Source of the DNA: Microbacterium sp. cf046
GTDB lineage: Bacteria; Actinomycetota; Actinomycetes; Actinomycetales; Microbacteriaceae
DNA length: 64,000 bases
Assembly: GCF_900114345.1 (NCBI RefSeq)
Contig: NZ_FOZJ01000002.1
Coordinates: 186,001-250,000 of the forward strand
Direction: 5' to 3'
Shown here: piece by piece, positions 16,175-25,600 of the stretch
How positions within the stretch are numbered: the first letter of the stretch is position 1
How the letters are laid out: every line of letters begins with the position of its first letter
The notes under the pieces: generated by a model
The model's database searches: none
Told to the model about the DNA's origin: nothing
The model's input: the letters and a program-made list of their open reading frames with translations, nothing else
Program-made: the position numbers and the translations under genes

Positions 16175-18292
16175 TCAGGCGTCGGTCGCGCCGACGACGT
16201 CCAGCAGCCAGGCGAGCTCGAACGCCCGCTCCTTCCAGGCGTTGTAGCGCCCGCTGACGCCGCCGTGACCGGCGACCATCTCGCATTTCAGCAGCGCGTC
16301 CGCGCCGACCTCACGCAGCCGCGCAACCCACTTGGCCGGTTCGACGTACATCACGCGCGTGTCGTTCAGCGAGGTGACCGCCAGGATCCGGGGGTACGCG
16401 GCATCCGCCCGCACGTTCTCGTACGGCGAGTACGACTTCATGTACGCGTACACATCGGCATTGTGCAGCGGGTCGCCCCACTCATCCCACTCGATCACCG
16501 TCAGCGGGAGCGACGGGTCGAGGATCGTGGTGAGCGCGTCGACGAAGGGCACGTCCGCGAGGATGCCGGCGAACAGCTCAGGCGCGAGGTTGGCGACCGC
16601 TCCCATCAGCAGGCCGCCGGCGCTGCCGCCTTCGGCGACCATGCGGTCGGCGGAGGTGTAGCCGTGATCGATCAGATGCACGGCGCAGGCGACGAAGTCC
16701 GTGAACGTGTTGCGCTTGTGCAGCAGCTTGCCGTCCTCGTACCACTGGCGGCCCATCTCGCCGCCGCCGCGCACGTGCGCGACCGCGAAGATGACGCCGC
16801 GGTCGAGCTCGGACAGGCGAGGCACGGAGAAGCCCGGCTCGATGGAGTGCTCGTACGAGCCGTACCCGTAGAGGTGCAGCGCGCGGGGCGCCGCGCCGGC
16901 GTCGCCGAACGAGCGCTTCCAGACGAGCGAGATCGGAATCTGCGTGCCGTCCTGCGCAGTCGCCCAGGCTCGCTCCTGGGCGTAGTCGGACGGTTCGTAG
17001 CCGCCGAGCACCGGCTGGCGCTTGCGCAGCAGCAGCTCGCCGGTCGCGACCTCGTAGTCGAACACAGTACCGGGGGTGACGAACGAACCGTAGCCGATGC
17101 GGATGAGCGGCGGTGCCCACTCCGGGTTGCCGCCGGAGCCGACCGAGTAGAGGGGCTCGTCGAACTCGAGCTCGGAGACCGATCCGTCGGTGTACGACAG
17201 CATCCCGAGTCGCGCGAGTCCGCCGCGTCGGTACGCGAGCACGCCCCAGTCGCGGAACGTCGAGACTCCGAGCAGCCGCTCGCCCGTGCGATGGGGGACG
17301 ACGACCTCGCGTGGGCCGGCGGGGTCGGATGCCGCCACCTTGAGCAGCTCGAAATCCAGAGCGCCGTCGTTGTGCAGGATGAACAGCACATCTTCGCCGT
17401 CGATCACCGCGTGCGAGGAGTCGTACTCGACTCCCTCGGTGCGCGGCCACACCAGCCGGGGTTCGGAGCGCAGGTCGTCGGCATCCACGAGCCACTCTTC
17501 CGAGGTGATCGACGAGCCCATTCCGATCACGAGGTAGCGGTCGCTGCGGGTGAACCCGGCCCCGAGCCAGAACCGCTCGTCGGGCTCGTGGAAGAGCTTC
17601 ACATCGTCCGCGACCGGGGTGCCCAGCTCGTGCAGCCACACCGTGTCGGGACGCCACGCGTCATCCACGGTCGTGTAGACGATGAAGCGGCCGTCGGGGG
17701 AGAAGGTCGCACCGGCGAACGTGCCCGGGATCTCGTCGGGCAGCTGCTCTCCCGTGATCAGATCGCGCACGCGCACCGTATAGCGCTCGTCTCCTGCGAC
17801 GTCGACGCCGTACAGCATCCGATCGCCGGCTGTGGTCACCTCGAAGCTGCCGAGCGAGAAGAACTCGTGGCCCTCCGCCTCGACGTTCCCGTCCAGCAGG
17901 ATCTGCTCGCCTTCCACGTCCGCGTCGGGTGACAGCTCGGGCGGCGTCCAGTCGTCGGCGGATGCGAGCGGGGCGCGGCACTGGATGCCGTACTGCTTCC
18001 CCTCGACCGTGCGGCCGTAGTACCACCAGTCGCCGCGCCGGGTCGGGACCGACAGGTCGGTCTCGAGCGTGCGGCCCTTGATCTCGCCGAAGATCGCGTC
18101 CTGCAGCTCGGAGAGGTGGGCGGTGCGCTCCTGGGTGTACGCGTTCTCGGCTTCGAGGTGCGCGATGACCGCGGCGTCCTCCTTGGCGCGGAACCACTCG
18201 TACGCGTCCTCGACGTCGTCGCCGTGATGGCTGCGGACGACGGGCTTGCGCGCGGCGACGGGAGGGGCGGTGGGGGCTGCGTCGGTGGTCAC
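16175..18292 (-). CDS. S9 family peptidase (oligopeptidase B type)
   Basis: Oligopeptidase B cuts small peptides after basic residues. The 705-residue product has the N-terminal beta-propeller of the prolyl-oligopeptidase family (YEWFRAKEDAAVIAHLEAEN, then WWYYGRTVEGKQYG) and the C-terminal alpha/beta hydrolase domain. The nucleophile is in GGSAGGLLMG near residue 553, the acid in SLNDTRVMY near 645 and the histidine in AGHGG near 676. No signal peptide is visible, so it should be cytoplasmic. The GTG at 18292 is supported by TACCGT (18299-18304) lying 6 nt upstream with no Shine-Dalgarno sequence. It follows the efflux gene by 40 bp but seems to have this promoter of its own. Confidence 0.93.
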   Translation of the reverse strand: MTTDAAPTAPPVAARKPVVRSHHGDDVEDAYEWFRAKEDAAVIAHLEAENAYTQERTAHLSELQDAIFGEIKGRTLETDLSVPTRRGDWWYYGRTVEGKQYGIQCRAPLASADDWTPPELSPDADVEGEQILLDGNVEAEGHEFFSLGSFEVTTAGDRMLYGVDVAGDERYTVRVRDLITGEQLPDEIPGTFAGATFSPDGRFIVYTTVDDAWRPDTVWLHELGTPVADDVKLFHEPDERFWLGAGFTRSDRYLVIGMGSSITSEEWLVDADDLRSEPRLVWPRTEGVEYDSSHAVIDGEDVLFILHNDGALDFELLKVAASDPAGPREVVVPHRTGERLLGVSTFRDWGVLAYRRGGLARLGMLSYTDGSVSELEFDEPLYSVGSGGNPEWAPPLIRIGYGSFVTPGTVFDYEVATGELLLRKRQPVLGGYEPSDYAQERAWATAQDGTQIPISLVWKRSFGDAGAAPRALHLYGYGSYEHSIEPGFSVPRLSELDRGVIFAVAHVRGGGEMGRQWYEDGKLLHKRNTFTDFVACAVHLIDHGYTSADRMVAEGGSAGGLLMGAVANLAPELFAGILADVPFVDALTTILDPSLPLTVIEWDEWGDPLHNADVYAYMKSYSPYENVRADAAYPRILAVTSLNDTRVMYVEPAKWVARLREVGADALLKCEMVAGHGGVSGRYNAWKERAFELAWLLDVVGATDA

Positions 18293-18332
18293 CGTCCCAC
18301 GGTAGCCGACGTGCTCATGAGTGCGGCGGCCG

Positions 18333-19967
18333 TCAGTCCTTCGCCGCAGCGGGGGCGCCGGTGCGCTTCGGGCGCGGCTGCGGAGCGTCGTTCGGGATGC
18401 CGCCCGAAGCGAGCAGAGACAGCAGGGCGAGCAGGATCAGCCCGAAGAACGCCACGCGCAGTGACGAAAGCTGCGACTCGATGTAGATCGCCTCCAGCTC
18501 GACGGCCTCTTCGGGCGTCAGACCCGACTCGGTCGCGATCTCCTGCACCGTCGATGCCGGCACGATCGCGACGCCGCCCTCGGTCTGCTCGTTCACGATG
18601 GCCTGCGTCGCGTCGGGCAGGGAGCTCTCTGCGACGTTGCTCGCGAACGACGACGCCAGTGCGCCGATGAGGATCGACCCGATCAGCGCGGTGCCCAGCG
18701 ACGAGCCGAGGTTCTGGAAGACACCCTGCAGTCCACCGACCTCGCTGGTGTCCTTCGCCGTGACCGAGGACATGTTCACATTGCCGAGCTGCGAGGCGAG
18801 CAGGCCGAGCCCTGCACCGGCGCAGAACATCCCGATCCCGAACGCCGGGCTCGACAGCTCCGGATCTATCGCCGTGAGCAGCAGGATCGCGCTGCCGACC
18901 AGGACCCACTGTCCGACCCGCACGACGCGGCGTGCCGACCACCGCGTGGACAGGCGGGTGCCGAAGACGGAGAACAGGATGAGCGAGATCGACAGCGGGA
19001 AGATCCGCCACCCGGTCTGGAGGGCGTCGAACCCGAGGGTCATCTGCAGGTAGACCGGCACCATGAAGAACAGGCCGGCGATGATGGCGTACTGACCGCC
19101 GAGGACACTCAGTCCGCTGCGCAATTGCCGGATCGAGAGCAGGTCCACGTGCAGCAGAGGATCGCGGCCCTTCGCCACCAGCTGGCGCTGACGGGCGAAG
19201 AACAGGACGAGCAGCACGATGCCCAGCACGATGAACCAGGCTGTGAGAGAGACCTCCAGAGGAGCGATCTCGACGCCGTTGACGACGGGAGAGTGCAGCG
19301 GCACGATCCATCCCCAGACCTTGCTCTGCAGCATCCCGTAGACGACACCCACCAGGCCCAGCGCCGACAGCAGCACGCTGAGCAGGTCGATGCGGATGCT
19401 CTGCCGTGCGGACTTCTCGGCGATGCGACTCGCGAAGATCACGACGAAGACGAGGATCACCACTTCGCCGACGAAGACGTAGCGCCAGCTGAAGTACGTC
19501 GTCATGAACCCGCCGATCAGCGGTCCGGCAGCGACTCCGGCGCCGGAGACCGCGCCGATCGCGGCGAACGCCGTCACCCGATCGCGTCCCTCGTAATTGT
19601 CGGCCAACAGCGCGGCGATCGCCGGGATCACAAGCACCGCGCCGAGACCCTCGATGATCGACCAACCCAGGAACAGCACTGTCATGTTGGGACTGAACGC
19701 GGTCATGAGCGAACCGATCGCGTAGACGATCGAGCCGATGACCAGCGCGCGTCGGCGCCCCCAGATGTCGCCGAGCTTGGCGCCGAGCAGCATCGTGGCG
19801 GCCATCGTCAGCGTGTAGAAGGTGATCGCGCTCTGCATTGCGGTGACGCTGCTGTCGAGATCGTCCACGACGGCCGAGATCGACACATTCATGACGGTGC
19901 TGTCGAGCACCATCACGAACTGGGCCGCGCCCAGGATCAGCACAACGAACCACTTCTTCATCTGCAC
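18333..19967 (-). CDS. DHA2-family drug:H+ antiporter (14 transmembrane segments)
   Basis: The 544-residue product belongs to the EmrB/QacA group of the major facilitator superfamily. Motif A GAKLGDIWGRRRA follows helix 2, motif D1 (VMVLDSTVMNVS) is in helix 1, and motif C (GAVSGAGVAAGPLIGG) is in helix 5. About 14 hydrophobic helices are visible. A long extracytoplasmic segment precedes the last helix and contains an acidic, Ala-rich stretch. The substrate is not predictable. GTG at 19967 or ATG at 19961 could be the start; CAGAGT lies 5 nt before the GTG and tips the choice. It is divergent from the phosphate transporter across 241 bp. Confidence 0.92.
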   Translation of the reverse strand: MQMKKWFVVLILGAAQFVMVLDSTVMNVSISAVVDDLDSSVTAMQSAITFYTLTMAATMLLGAKLGDIWGRRRALVIGSIVYAIGSLMTAFSPNMTVLFLGWSIIEGLGAVLVIPAIAALLADNYEGRDRVTAFAAIGAVSGAGVAAGPLIGGFMTTYFSWRYVFVGEVVILVFVVIFASRIAEKSARQSIRIDLLSVLLSALGLVGVVYGMLQSKVWGWIVPLHSPVVNGVEIAPLEVSLTAWFIVLGIVLLVLFFARQRQLVAKGRDPLLHVDLLSIRQLRSGLSVLGGQYAIIAGLFFMVPVYLQMTLGFDALQTGWRIFPLSISLILFSVFGTRLSTRWSARRVVRVGQWVLVGSAILLLTAIDPELSSPAFGIGMFCAGAGLGLLASQLGNVNMSSVTAKDTSEVGGLQGVFQNLGSSLGTALIGSILIGALASSFASNVAESSLPDATQAIVNEQTEGGVAIVPASTVQEIATESGLTPEEAVELEAIYIESQLSSLRVAFFGLILLALLSLLASGGIPNDAPQPRPKRTGAPAAAKD

Positions 19968-20126
19968 ACCCGACTCTGCCCCCGGCGAGGGCGGGGCGCC
20001 CGCTCATTCAACACCCTCGCGCGCCGGCGAAGCGTCACACCGAACGGGTGATGCGCGGGTGCCGCACACTCTTCGAGTTGACCGGAGGCGGGGGCGGTGT
20101 AAGGATTCTTCTGGCCGGTTGCCGGT

Positions 20127-20155
20127 TCGTGAATTCCTCGTGAACTCTTCGTTCG
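20127..20155. promoter_or_regulatory. three heptamers at 11-bp intervals before the PiT gene (probable Pho box)
   Basis: TCGTGAA at 20127-20133, TCGTGAA at 20138-20144 and TCGTTCG at 20149-20155 are spaced exactly 11 bp apart. Read on the other strand the last two complete units give GTTCACG and ATTCACG, close to the PhoP-box heptamer GTTCACC of streptomycetes. The array ends 53 bp before the start codon of a phosphate transporter. Both the spacing and the gene fit phosphate-responsive control. Confidence 0.65.
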
Positions 20156-20208
20156 CAACGCCGATTCCGTCGGCACCACATTCCTTCCACTCTCTCGGAA
20201 AGCAATCG

Positions 20209-21438
20209 GTGGAAACCGCAACCCTGATCGTTGTGCTGGTCATCGTCCTGGCGCTGTTCTTCGATTTCACGAACGGCTTCCACGACACGGCCAACGCGAT
20301 GGCGACGCCGATCGCCACCGGGGCGCTCAAGCCCAAGGTCGCGGTGCTGATCGCCGCCATCCTCAATCTCGTCGGCGCCTTCTTATCGACCGAGGTCTCG
20401 CAGACGATCTCGCACGGCATCATCCGTGAGGATCAGATAGATCCGAACGAGTTCCTGCCCCTGATCTTCGCCGGCCTCATCGGCGCGATCACCTGGAACA
20501 TGTTCACGTGGCTGCTCGGTCTTCCGTCGAGTTCGTCGCACGCCCTCTTCGGCGGCCTGATCGGCGCGACGATCGTCGGGGCGGGCTGGATGGCGGTCGA
20601 CTACAGCGTCGTGCTGAGCAAGGTGATCCTGCCTGCCGTACTGGCCCCGGTCACTGCGGGCCTGATCGCGTTCACCGTCACCCGCCTCGCATACGCGATC
20701 ACGCGTCGCTACGACACCAAACCGGACGGTCGCGACGGCTTCCGCTTCGGCCAGATCTTCACCTCCTCCCTCGTCGCGCTGGCACACGGTACGAACGACG
20801 CGCAGAAGACGATGGGCGTGATCACGCTGACGCTGATCATCGCCGGCATCCAGAGTCCCACCCAGGCCGAACCGCAGCTGTGGGTGGTTCTGGCGTGCGG
20901 CATCACGATCGCCCTCGGCACCTACATGGGCGGCTGGCGGATCATCCGCACGCTCGGCAAGGGACTCACCGACGTGAAGCCGGCGCAGGGCTTCGCGGCC
21001 GAGACCTCGACCGCCTCGACCATCCTCGCCTCCAGCGCCCTCGGTTTCGCCCTGTCGACCACTCAGGTCGCCTCCGGGTCCGTGATCGGATCGGGCCTCG
21101 GGCGCCGCGGCTCCACCGTGCGCTGGCGGACCGCGGGACGCATCATGGTCGGCTGGCTGTTCACCCTTCCGGCTGCCGGAGCCGTCGGCGGCGTGATGGC
21201 ATTCATGGCCGCGTGGCTCGGCGGCTGGGGCATCCTGATCGACGCGGTGTTCGCCGTCGTGGTCATCCTCACGATCTTCCTGCTGTCGCGCCGCAACGCG
21301 GTGACGGCGGCCAACGCGATGAGCGAAGTGGCCGAGTCGGGCACCGCGGTCAAGGTGACGCGCAATCCGCCGCCCACGCGTCGGCAGCGAGCCGCTGTCC
21401 GAGCCGAGGCCCGTCGTGAGAAGGAGGACGCGAAGTGA
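20209..21438 (+). CDS. PiT-family inorganic phosphate transporter
   Basis: PiT proteins take up metal-phosphate with protons at low affinity. The 409-residue product has both inverted family signatures, DFTNGFHDTANAMATPIATGAL near the N terminus and HGTNDAQKTMGVI in the middle, each in a membrane repeat. About ten transmembrane helices are seen, and the tail is basic. GTG at 20209 is chosen because the upstream frame has no homologous sequence and GGAAAG sits 6 nt before it. The next gene overlaps its stop by four bases (GTGA). An 11-bp-spaced repeat array upstream suggests Pho control. Confidence 0.92.
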   Translation: METATLIVVLVIVLALFFDFTNGFHDTANAMATPIATGALKPKVAVLIAAILNLVGAFLSTEVSQTISHGIIREDQIDPNEFLPLIFAGLIGAITWNMFTWLLGLPSSSSHALFGGLIGATIVGAGWMAVDYSVVLSKVILPAVLAPVTAGLIAFTVTRLAYAITRRYDTKPDGRDGFRFGQIFTSSLVALAHGTNDAQKTMGVITLTLIIAGIQSPTQAEPQLWVVLACGITIALGTYMGGWRIIRTLGKGLTDVKPAQGFAAETSTASTILASSALGFALSTTQVASGSVIGSGLGRRGSTVRWRTAGRIMVGWLFTLPAAGAVGGVMAFMAAWLGGWGILIDAVFAVVVILTIFLLSRRNAVTAANAMSEVAESGTAVKVTRNPPPTRRQRAAVRAEARREKEDAK

Positions 21439-21770
21439 GCCTGTCGATCGACTGGATCGCGTTCGTCCAGGTCTTCATCGCGGCCATGATCGCCGCGCTG
21501 CTCGTGGTCGGCTTCTACTCGCTCGGACTGCGGCTGCTCGTACGGGCGGGTCGTGTCCCGGTCGTGACGCCGGCCGAGTTCACCGATGCGATCACCGTGA
21601 TCACCGCGAAGGATGCCCAGCGCGCCGCGAAGGCTGCGGCGAAGGCGGCGAGGAAGAGCCCGCTGACGGCCGGCCAGCGCAAGTTGGCGGCAGTGGGCGC
21701 CTACATCTCATTCGGCTTGTGCGGCCTCGCGGTGCTCGGCGGCCTGCTGCTGATCGTCTTCAACCACTGA
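21435..21770 (+). CDS. small two-helix membrane protein coupled to PiT
   Basis: This 111-residue protein has an N-terminal transmembrane segment (about 8-36), a basic and Ala-rich cytoplasmic stretch with many lysines (KDAQRAAKAAAKAARK, about 60-77) and a second transmembrane segment (about 85-108). It starts at a GTG that overlaps the transporter stop by four bases, so both are made from one message in similar amounts. A regulatory or accessory role for the phosphate transporter is an inference from that linkage. No domain family is recognised. Confidence 0.78.
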   Translation: MSLSIDWIAFVQVFIAAMIAALLVVGFYSLGLRLLVRAGRVPVVTPAEFTDAITVITAKDAQRAAKAAAKAARKSPLTAGQRKLAAVGAYISFGLCGLAVLGGLLLIVFNH

Positions 21771-21804
21771 CGACGGATGCCGGCACGCGAGCCGGCATCC
21801 GTCG
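21771..21804. terminator. bidirectional terminator after the PiT operon
   Basis: A perfect 14-bp stem (21771-21784 with 21791-21804) has a 6-nt loop and contains GGATGCC and its complement. It begins at the base after the stop codon and lies between convergent genes, so it may serve both. Confidence 0.8.
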
Positions 21805-21824
21805 CAGGGTCGGCGTGGCTTCGG

Positions 21825-22553
21825 TCATCCGGAGATGAAGGTGATCGAGTCGAAGACCGCCTGCGCTTCAGCCAAGAGCGGCTCCTTCGACTTGTCGTCG
21901 TACTCCCCGACGGTCAGGATCGCGCGCTCGCCGTCAAGATCGAGCACCCGGTAGGTCTCCCGCTGCGCCACGGACGCGTGGTACCACCGGGTGCAGGAGG
22001 AGTTCTCGGAGTGGATGCATATCTTGGAGCCGCTGCAGTCGTCGAGGCTTTCCACTCCCTCCACGGACAGATCGAACTCGACGCCGCTGTACTCTCCGAC
22101 GGCGACCTCCGTGGCAGCGGTCGCGGTCGTCGACACCTGCGCCGCCAGCGCGTCCGCGAATCCGTCGACCGTGGGAGGGACTGCAGTCAGCGTTCCGGGC
22201 CATTGACAGGCGTTCGCCGGGACGTGACTCGCGGTACCGAACCACACGAAGACACCCTCTGAGTCGCCGACATCCTTCTCCAAGACGCCACCGTGGTGGA
22301 AGATCCAGCCGTCCGGCAAGGTCACCTCGAACGGTCTCGCCAGGCCGTCGAAGCGGTAGGTTCCGGCTGCGAGCCGGCCATCGGGCAGCGGCGGGGTGGT
22401 GGATTCCGCTGCCGCCGCCGACCTGATGGGGGTAGGCGGCTCCGCCGCGGTGCACGCGCCGAGCGTGCCGCAGAGCAGGATCACGGCCGCAAGGCGGATG
22501 TGCCGCGATCGTCGGGATCGGTCGGCGCGGGACTGCTGGTGTTGTGCGGACAT
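21825..22553 (-). CDS. secreted lipoprotein divergent from the SARP-STAND regulator
   Basis: The 242-residue product has a long basic N terminus (MSAQHQQSRADRSRRSRHIR), a hydrophobic stretch and a lipobox LGAC with the cysteine at about residue 34. The mature part contains LPDGWIFHHGG and several cysteines (ACQWPG, DDCSGSKICIH, SSCTRW) that could form disulfides. No enzyme motif is seen. GAGAGGA precedes the ATG. The 146-bp divergent region shared with the giant regulator holds the TATC repeats. Co-regulation, and possibly a physical partnership with the regulator's predicted external propeller, are inferences. Confidence 0.8.
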   Translation of the reverse strand: MSAQHQQSRADRSRRSRHIRLAAVILLCGTLGACTAAEPPTPIRSAAAAESTTPPLPDGRLAAGTYRFDGLARPFEVTLPDGWIFHHGGVLEKDVGDSEGVFVWFGTASHVPANACQWPGTLTAVPPTVDGFADALAAQVSTTATAATEVAVGEYSGVEFDLSVEGVESLDDCSGSKICIHSENSSCTRWYHASVAQRETYRVLDLDGERAILTVGEYDDKSKEPLLAEAQAVFDSITFISG

Positions 22554-22616
22554 TTCGCATCCTCTCTTGCAACGGGATGCAGCGATCGGCTGCCTGCCCA
22601 GTGCACGCCATCGCGC

Positions 22617-22668
22617 TATCAGGGCGATATCGCCGGCACGGGTACGGGTATCAGCCCGATATCAGGGC
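22617..22668. promoter_or_regulatory. 11-bp-phased TATC repeats, probable SARP operator
   Basis: TATC starts at 22617, 22628, 22649 and 22660, at intervals of 11, 21 and 11 bp. The 15-mers TATCAGGGCGATATC (22617-22631) and TATCAGCCCGATATC (22649-22663) differ at two positions and are 32 bp apart, about three helical turns. GGCGATATCGCC at 22623-22634 is a perfect palindrome. SARP regulators bind heptamer direct repeats with 4-bp spacers, that is an 11-bp period. The array ends just before TTGACG (22671-22676), a possible -35 for the regulator gene. Confidence 0.6.
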
Positions 22669-22699
22669 CCTTGACGGATGTCGGGTGCGGTTTCACAGT

Positions 22700-25600
22700 G
22701 TGATCGTGGACCTGCGTGTTCTGGGCGTGCTGACGCTCGAGGAGGGGCGGATCCAACTCGCGCCCCGCGATCGTCTTGTTCTGGCCGCCCTGGCCGTACG
22801 CATCGACACACCTGTCACCGCGGAGTCCCTCGCGGCGGCGCTGTGGGGGGAGGACCCTCCCACGTCGTGGTCCAAGGTGATCCCGGGCTGCATCATGCGG
22901 CTGCGCCGCCTCATCGCGCCTGCGAGCATCGAAACCTCATCGACCGGATACCGGCTGGTTGCGGACGGCGTCGAGCTCGACGCCGAAAGGTTCGAGCGGC
23001 TGATCGCCCGGGGCGGAGAGCTCCTCGAGCTGGGCGAGCCCGATCGCGCCGCGCACGCGCTCGCGCAGGCGCTCGCACTCTGGAGGGGGCAGCCGTTCTC
23101 CGATCTGCCCGATTGGGAGCCTGCGCAGATCGCGTCGTACCGGCTCGACGAGATGCGTCTGGCATCGGAGGAGTCCGTCCTCGAGGCGCGGCTGCAAACA
23201 GGAGAGCTGCTCGATGTCGTCGCCCAGGCCCGTGCGCGGGTCGCCGAGTCGCCGATGCGCGAGCGTCGATGGGTCATCCTGGGCCTGGCGCAGTACCGCC
23301 AAGGCCGCCAGGCCGACGCGCTCGCAAGCGTGCGCCGAGGGCGGGAGCTGCTCGCTGCGGAGCTCGGCTTGGACCCGTGCGCAGAACTCGCCGCGCTCGA
23401 GCACGCGATCCTCCGGCAGGACCCCGAGCTCCAGTCCGGGGTCGCATTCCGGGCGCCGAGTACGCAGTGCCCGTACTTCGGTCTCCCGCCGGCCGGTCTG
23501 GATGACGCCGAGCGCTATTTCGGACGCGAGGCGGAACTGGACCGAGGGCGGCGGGCGCTCGAGGAGCACGGGGTGCTCATCGTCTCGGGATCCTCCGGCG
23601 TAGGCAAGTCCTCGTTCGTCAGGGCGGGCATCGGCGCGCGCATCGCGGCGCGAGGCACGCGCGTAAGCCTCGTCACCCCGGGGGAGCGTCCTGCACAGAC
23701 GCTGCGGGAGCTCGAGGGCCACGATGAGGAGTCGCTGCTGATCGTCGACCAGTGCGAGCAGGCCTTCGCGAATGACGATCCGGATGAGACTCGGCAGTTC
23801 TTCGACGAGCTCGGACGCATGGTGTTCGGGGGCCCGGTCGTCATGGCGATTCGCGCCGATCGGCTCGGAGATCTCGCCGACCTCATGGGCTTCGCCGGGC
23901 TGATCCAGTCCCATCTGCTGATGCTCGGGCCGCTGTCGGCCGAGGGGCTCCGCGCGATCATCCAGGAGCCCGCGCGACAAGCAGGCCTCATCCTCGAGCC
24001 CGGTCTCGTCGAGATCCTCCTCCGAGACGCAGCCGGCGGAAATCTCCCGTTGCTCTCCCATGCGCTGCGGCAGGTGTGGCAGCGCCGAGAGGGCCGTGTC
24101 CTGAGCGTGGACGGCTATCGGGCGTCGGGTGAGATCCGGGGTGCCGTCGCCCAGACTGCCGAGGAGCTGTTCGCCGAGCTCTCCAGCGATGGCGCCCGAG
24201 ATCTCCGAGACATCCTGCTTCGGCTCGTCGAGCCGTCGCGCGGCGGGGGAGTCATCTGTCAGCGCGTCGATCGTGCCTTCGTGGCAATCGATGACGCCCA
24301 TGCGCGCGTGGCCGCGAGTCTGGTGGACGCGCGCCTGGTGACCAGCGACGAGGACTCGTTCCAGCTGGCGCACGAAGCCGTCGCACGCGAATGGCCACGG
24401 CTGCGGGAGTGGCTGGCGGATGATGTCGAGGGCCAGCGGATCATGCGGCACGTGAACGCTGCCGCGAATGCCTGGGATGCGATGGGACAGCCCGACAGCG
24501 AGCTCTACCGCGGGGCCCGATTGAGCGCCACAGTCCAGTGGCGCGAATCGGCGCGGCCCGTTCTGGCGCCGCTGGAAGCCGAGTTCGTGGACGCAGCCCT
24601 GGAACGCGAAGCCGCCGACCGTGCCTCCGCCCAGCGCCAGCTGCACATCGAGCGGCGGTCCGTGAAGCGACTGCGCTGGCTCGTCGGCGCCACGGCTTCG
24701 CTCGCCGCGGTCGCACTCGCTGTGGGCACCGTCGCCGTGCTCCAGGCAGGAGCAGCGAATGAGCAGGCGGTCATAGAGGACGCACGGCGGGTCGCCGCGC
24801 TCGCGAGTGCTGAGCCCGCTCATGAACACGCACTCCTGTTGGCGGTGGAGGCGATCCGGCTCTGGGATGCGCCGGTGACTCGCAGGTCCCTGCTGGAGAT
24901 TCTGGGCCGCAACCCGAGCATCGAGAGCGTCACGCGAACGAGCAGCGACCTGGGCGTCCAGCAGATGTCGTTGGCGCCCGATGGCACGATCGCCGTCGTT
25001 GTCGACACTGATCTGGACGCCAGGGTCATCGACATCGACCGGCGCACCCAAGTCGGTGAGTACTTCATGGAAGACAACGGGCGCGAGACCACCGAGTTCG
25101 CAGGGGATGTCGTCCTCGACGCCGTCGAAGGGCCGGATGGCCGGATCGCCCTCAGCGTGCTGGAGGATCCGTGCCAGCCAGATGGGTCGTGCGGCACCTC
25201 CGCGATTCGGGCCCTGGACCTCGACGACCCCGCTCGTGACGGAATCACCTTCACGGGGTTCAACGAACCCGCAATCGACATCGAGTTCTCACCGGATCAA
25301 TCGCTCGCCGCTGCCATTGCACCACTTCCCTGGATCGATGAGCCAGGCAATGTCGCGGTCTGGCGGGTCGATTCCCCTGACGAGCCGATCGTGCTCAACC
25401 TTCCCCAGGCGGGATCGAACCCCGGAGCCCCGAACTGGGCTAACGCATTCGGGCGAGTGAGGTTCTCGCCCGATGGCTCCCGTCTCTATGCGAGCGGGTT
25501 CGGCCCGACGGCGGTGTTCGACACCCGGACCGGGGCGCTCGTCGGCGAACTCGCAGGCGAAGGCATCCTCGCGGTCAGCCCGGGCGGAGAGTCGGTGCTC

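Noticed and set aside
22937..25051. A 704-codon antisense frame opposite the SARP-STAND gene
   Set aside because: The plus strand carries an intact multi-domain protein; the antisense product shows no motif and only composition bias.
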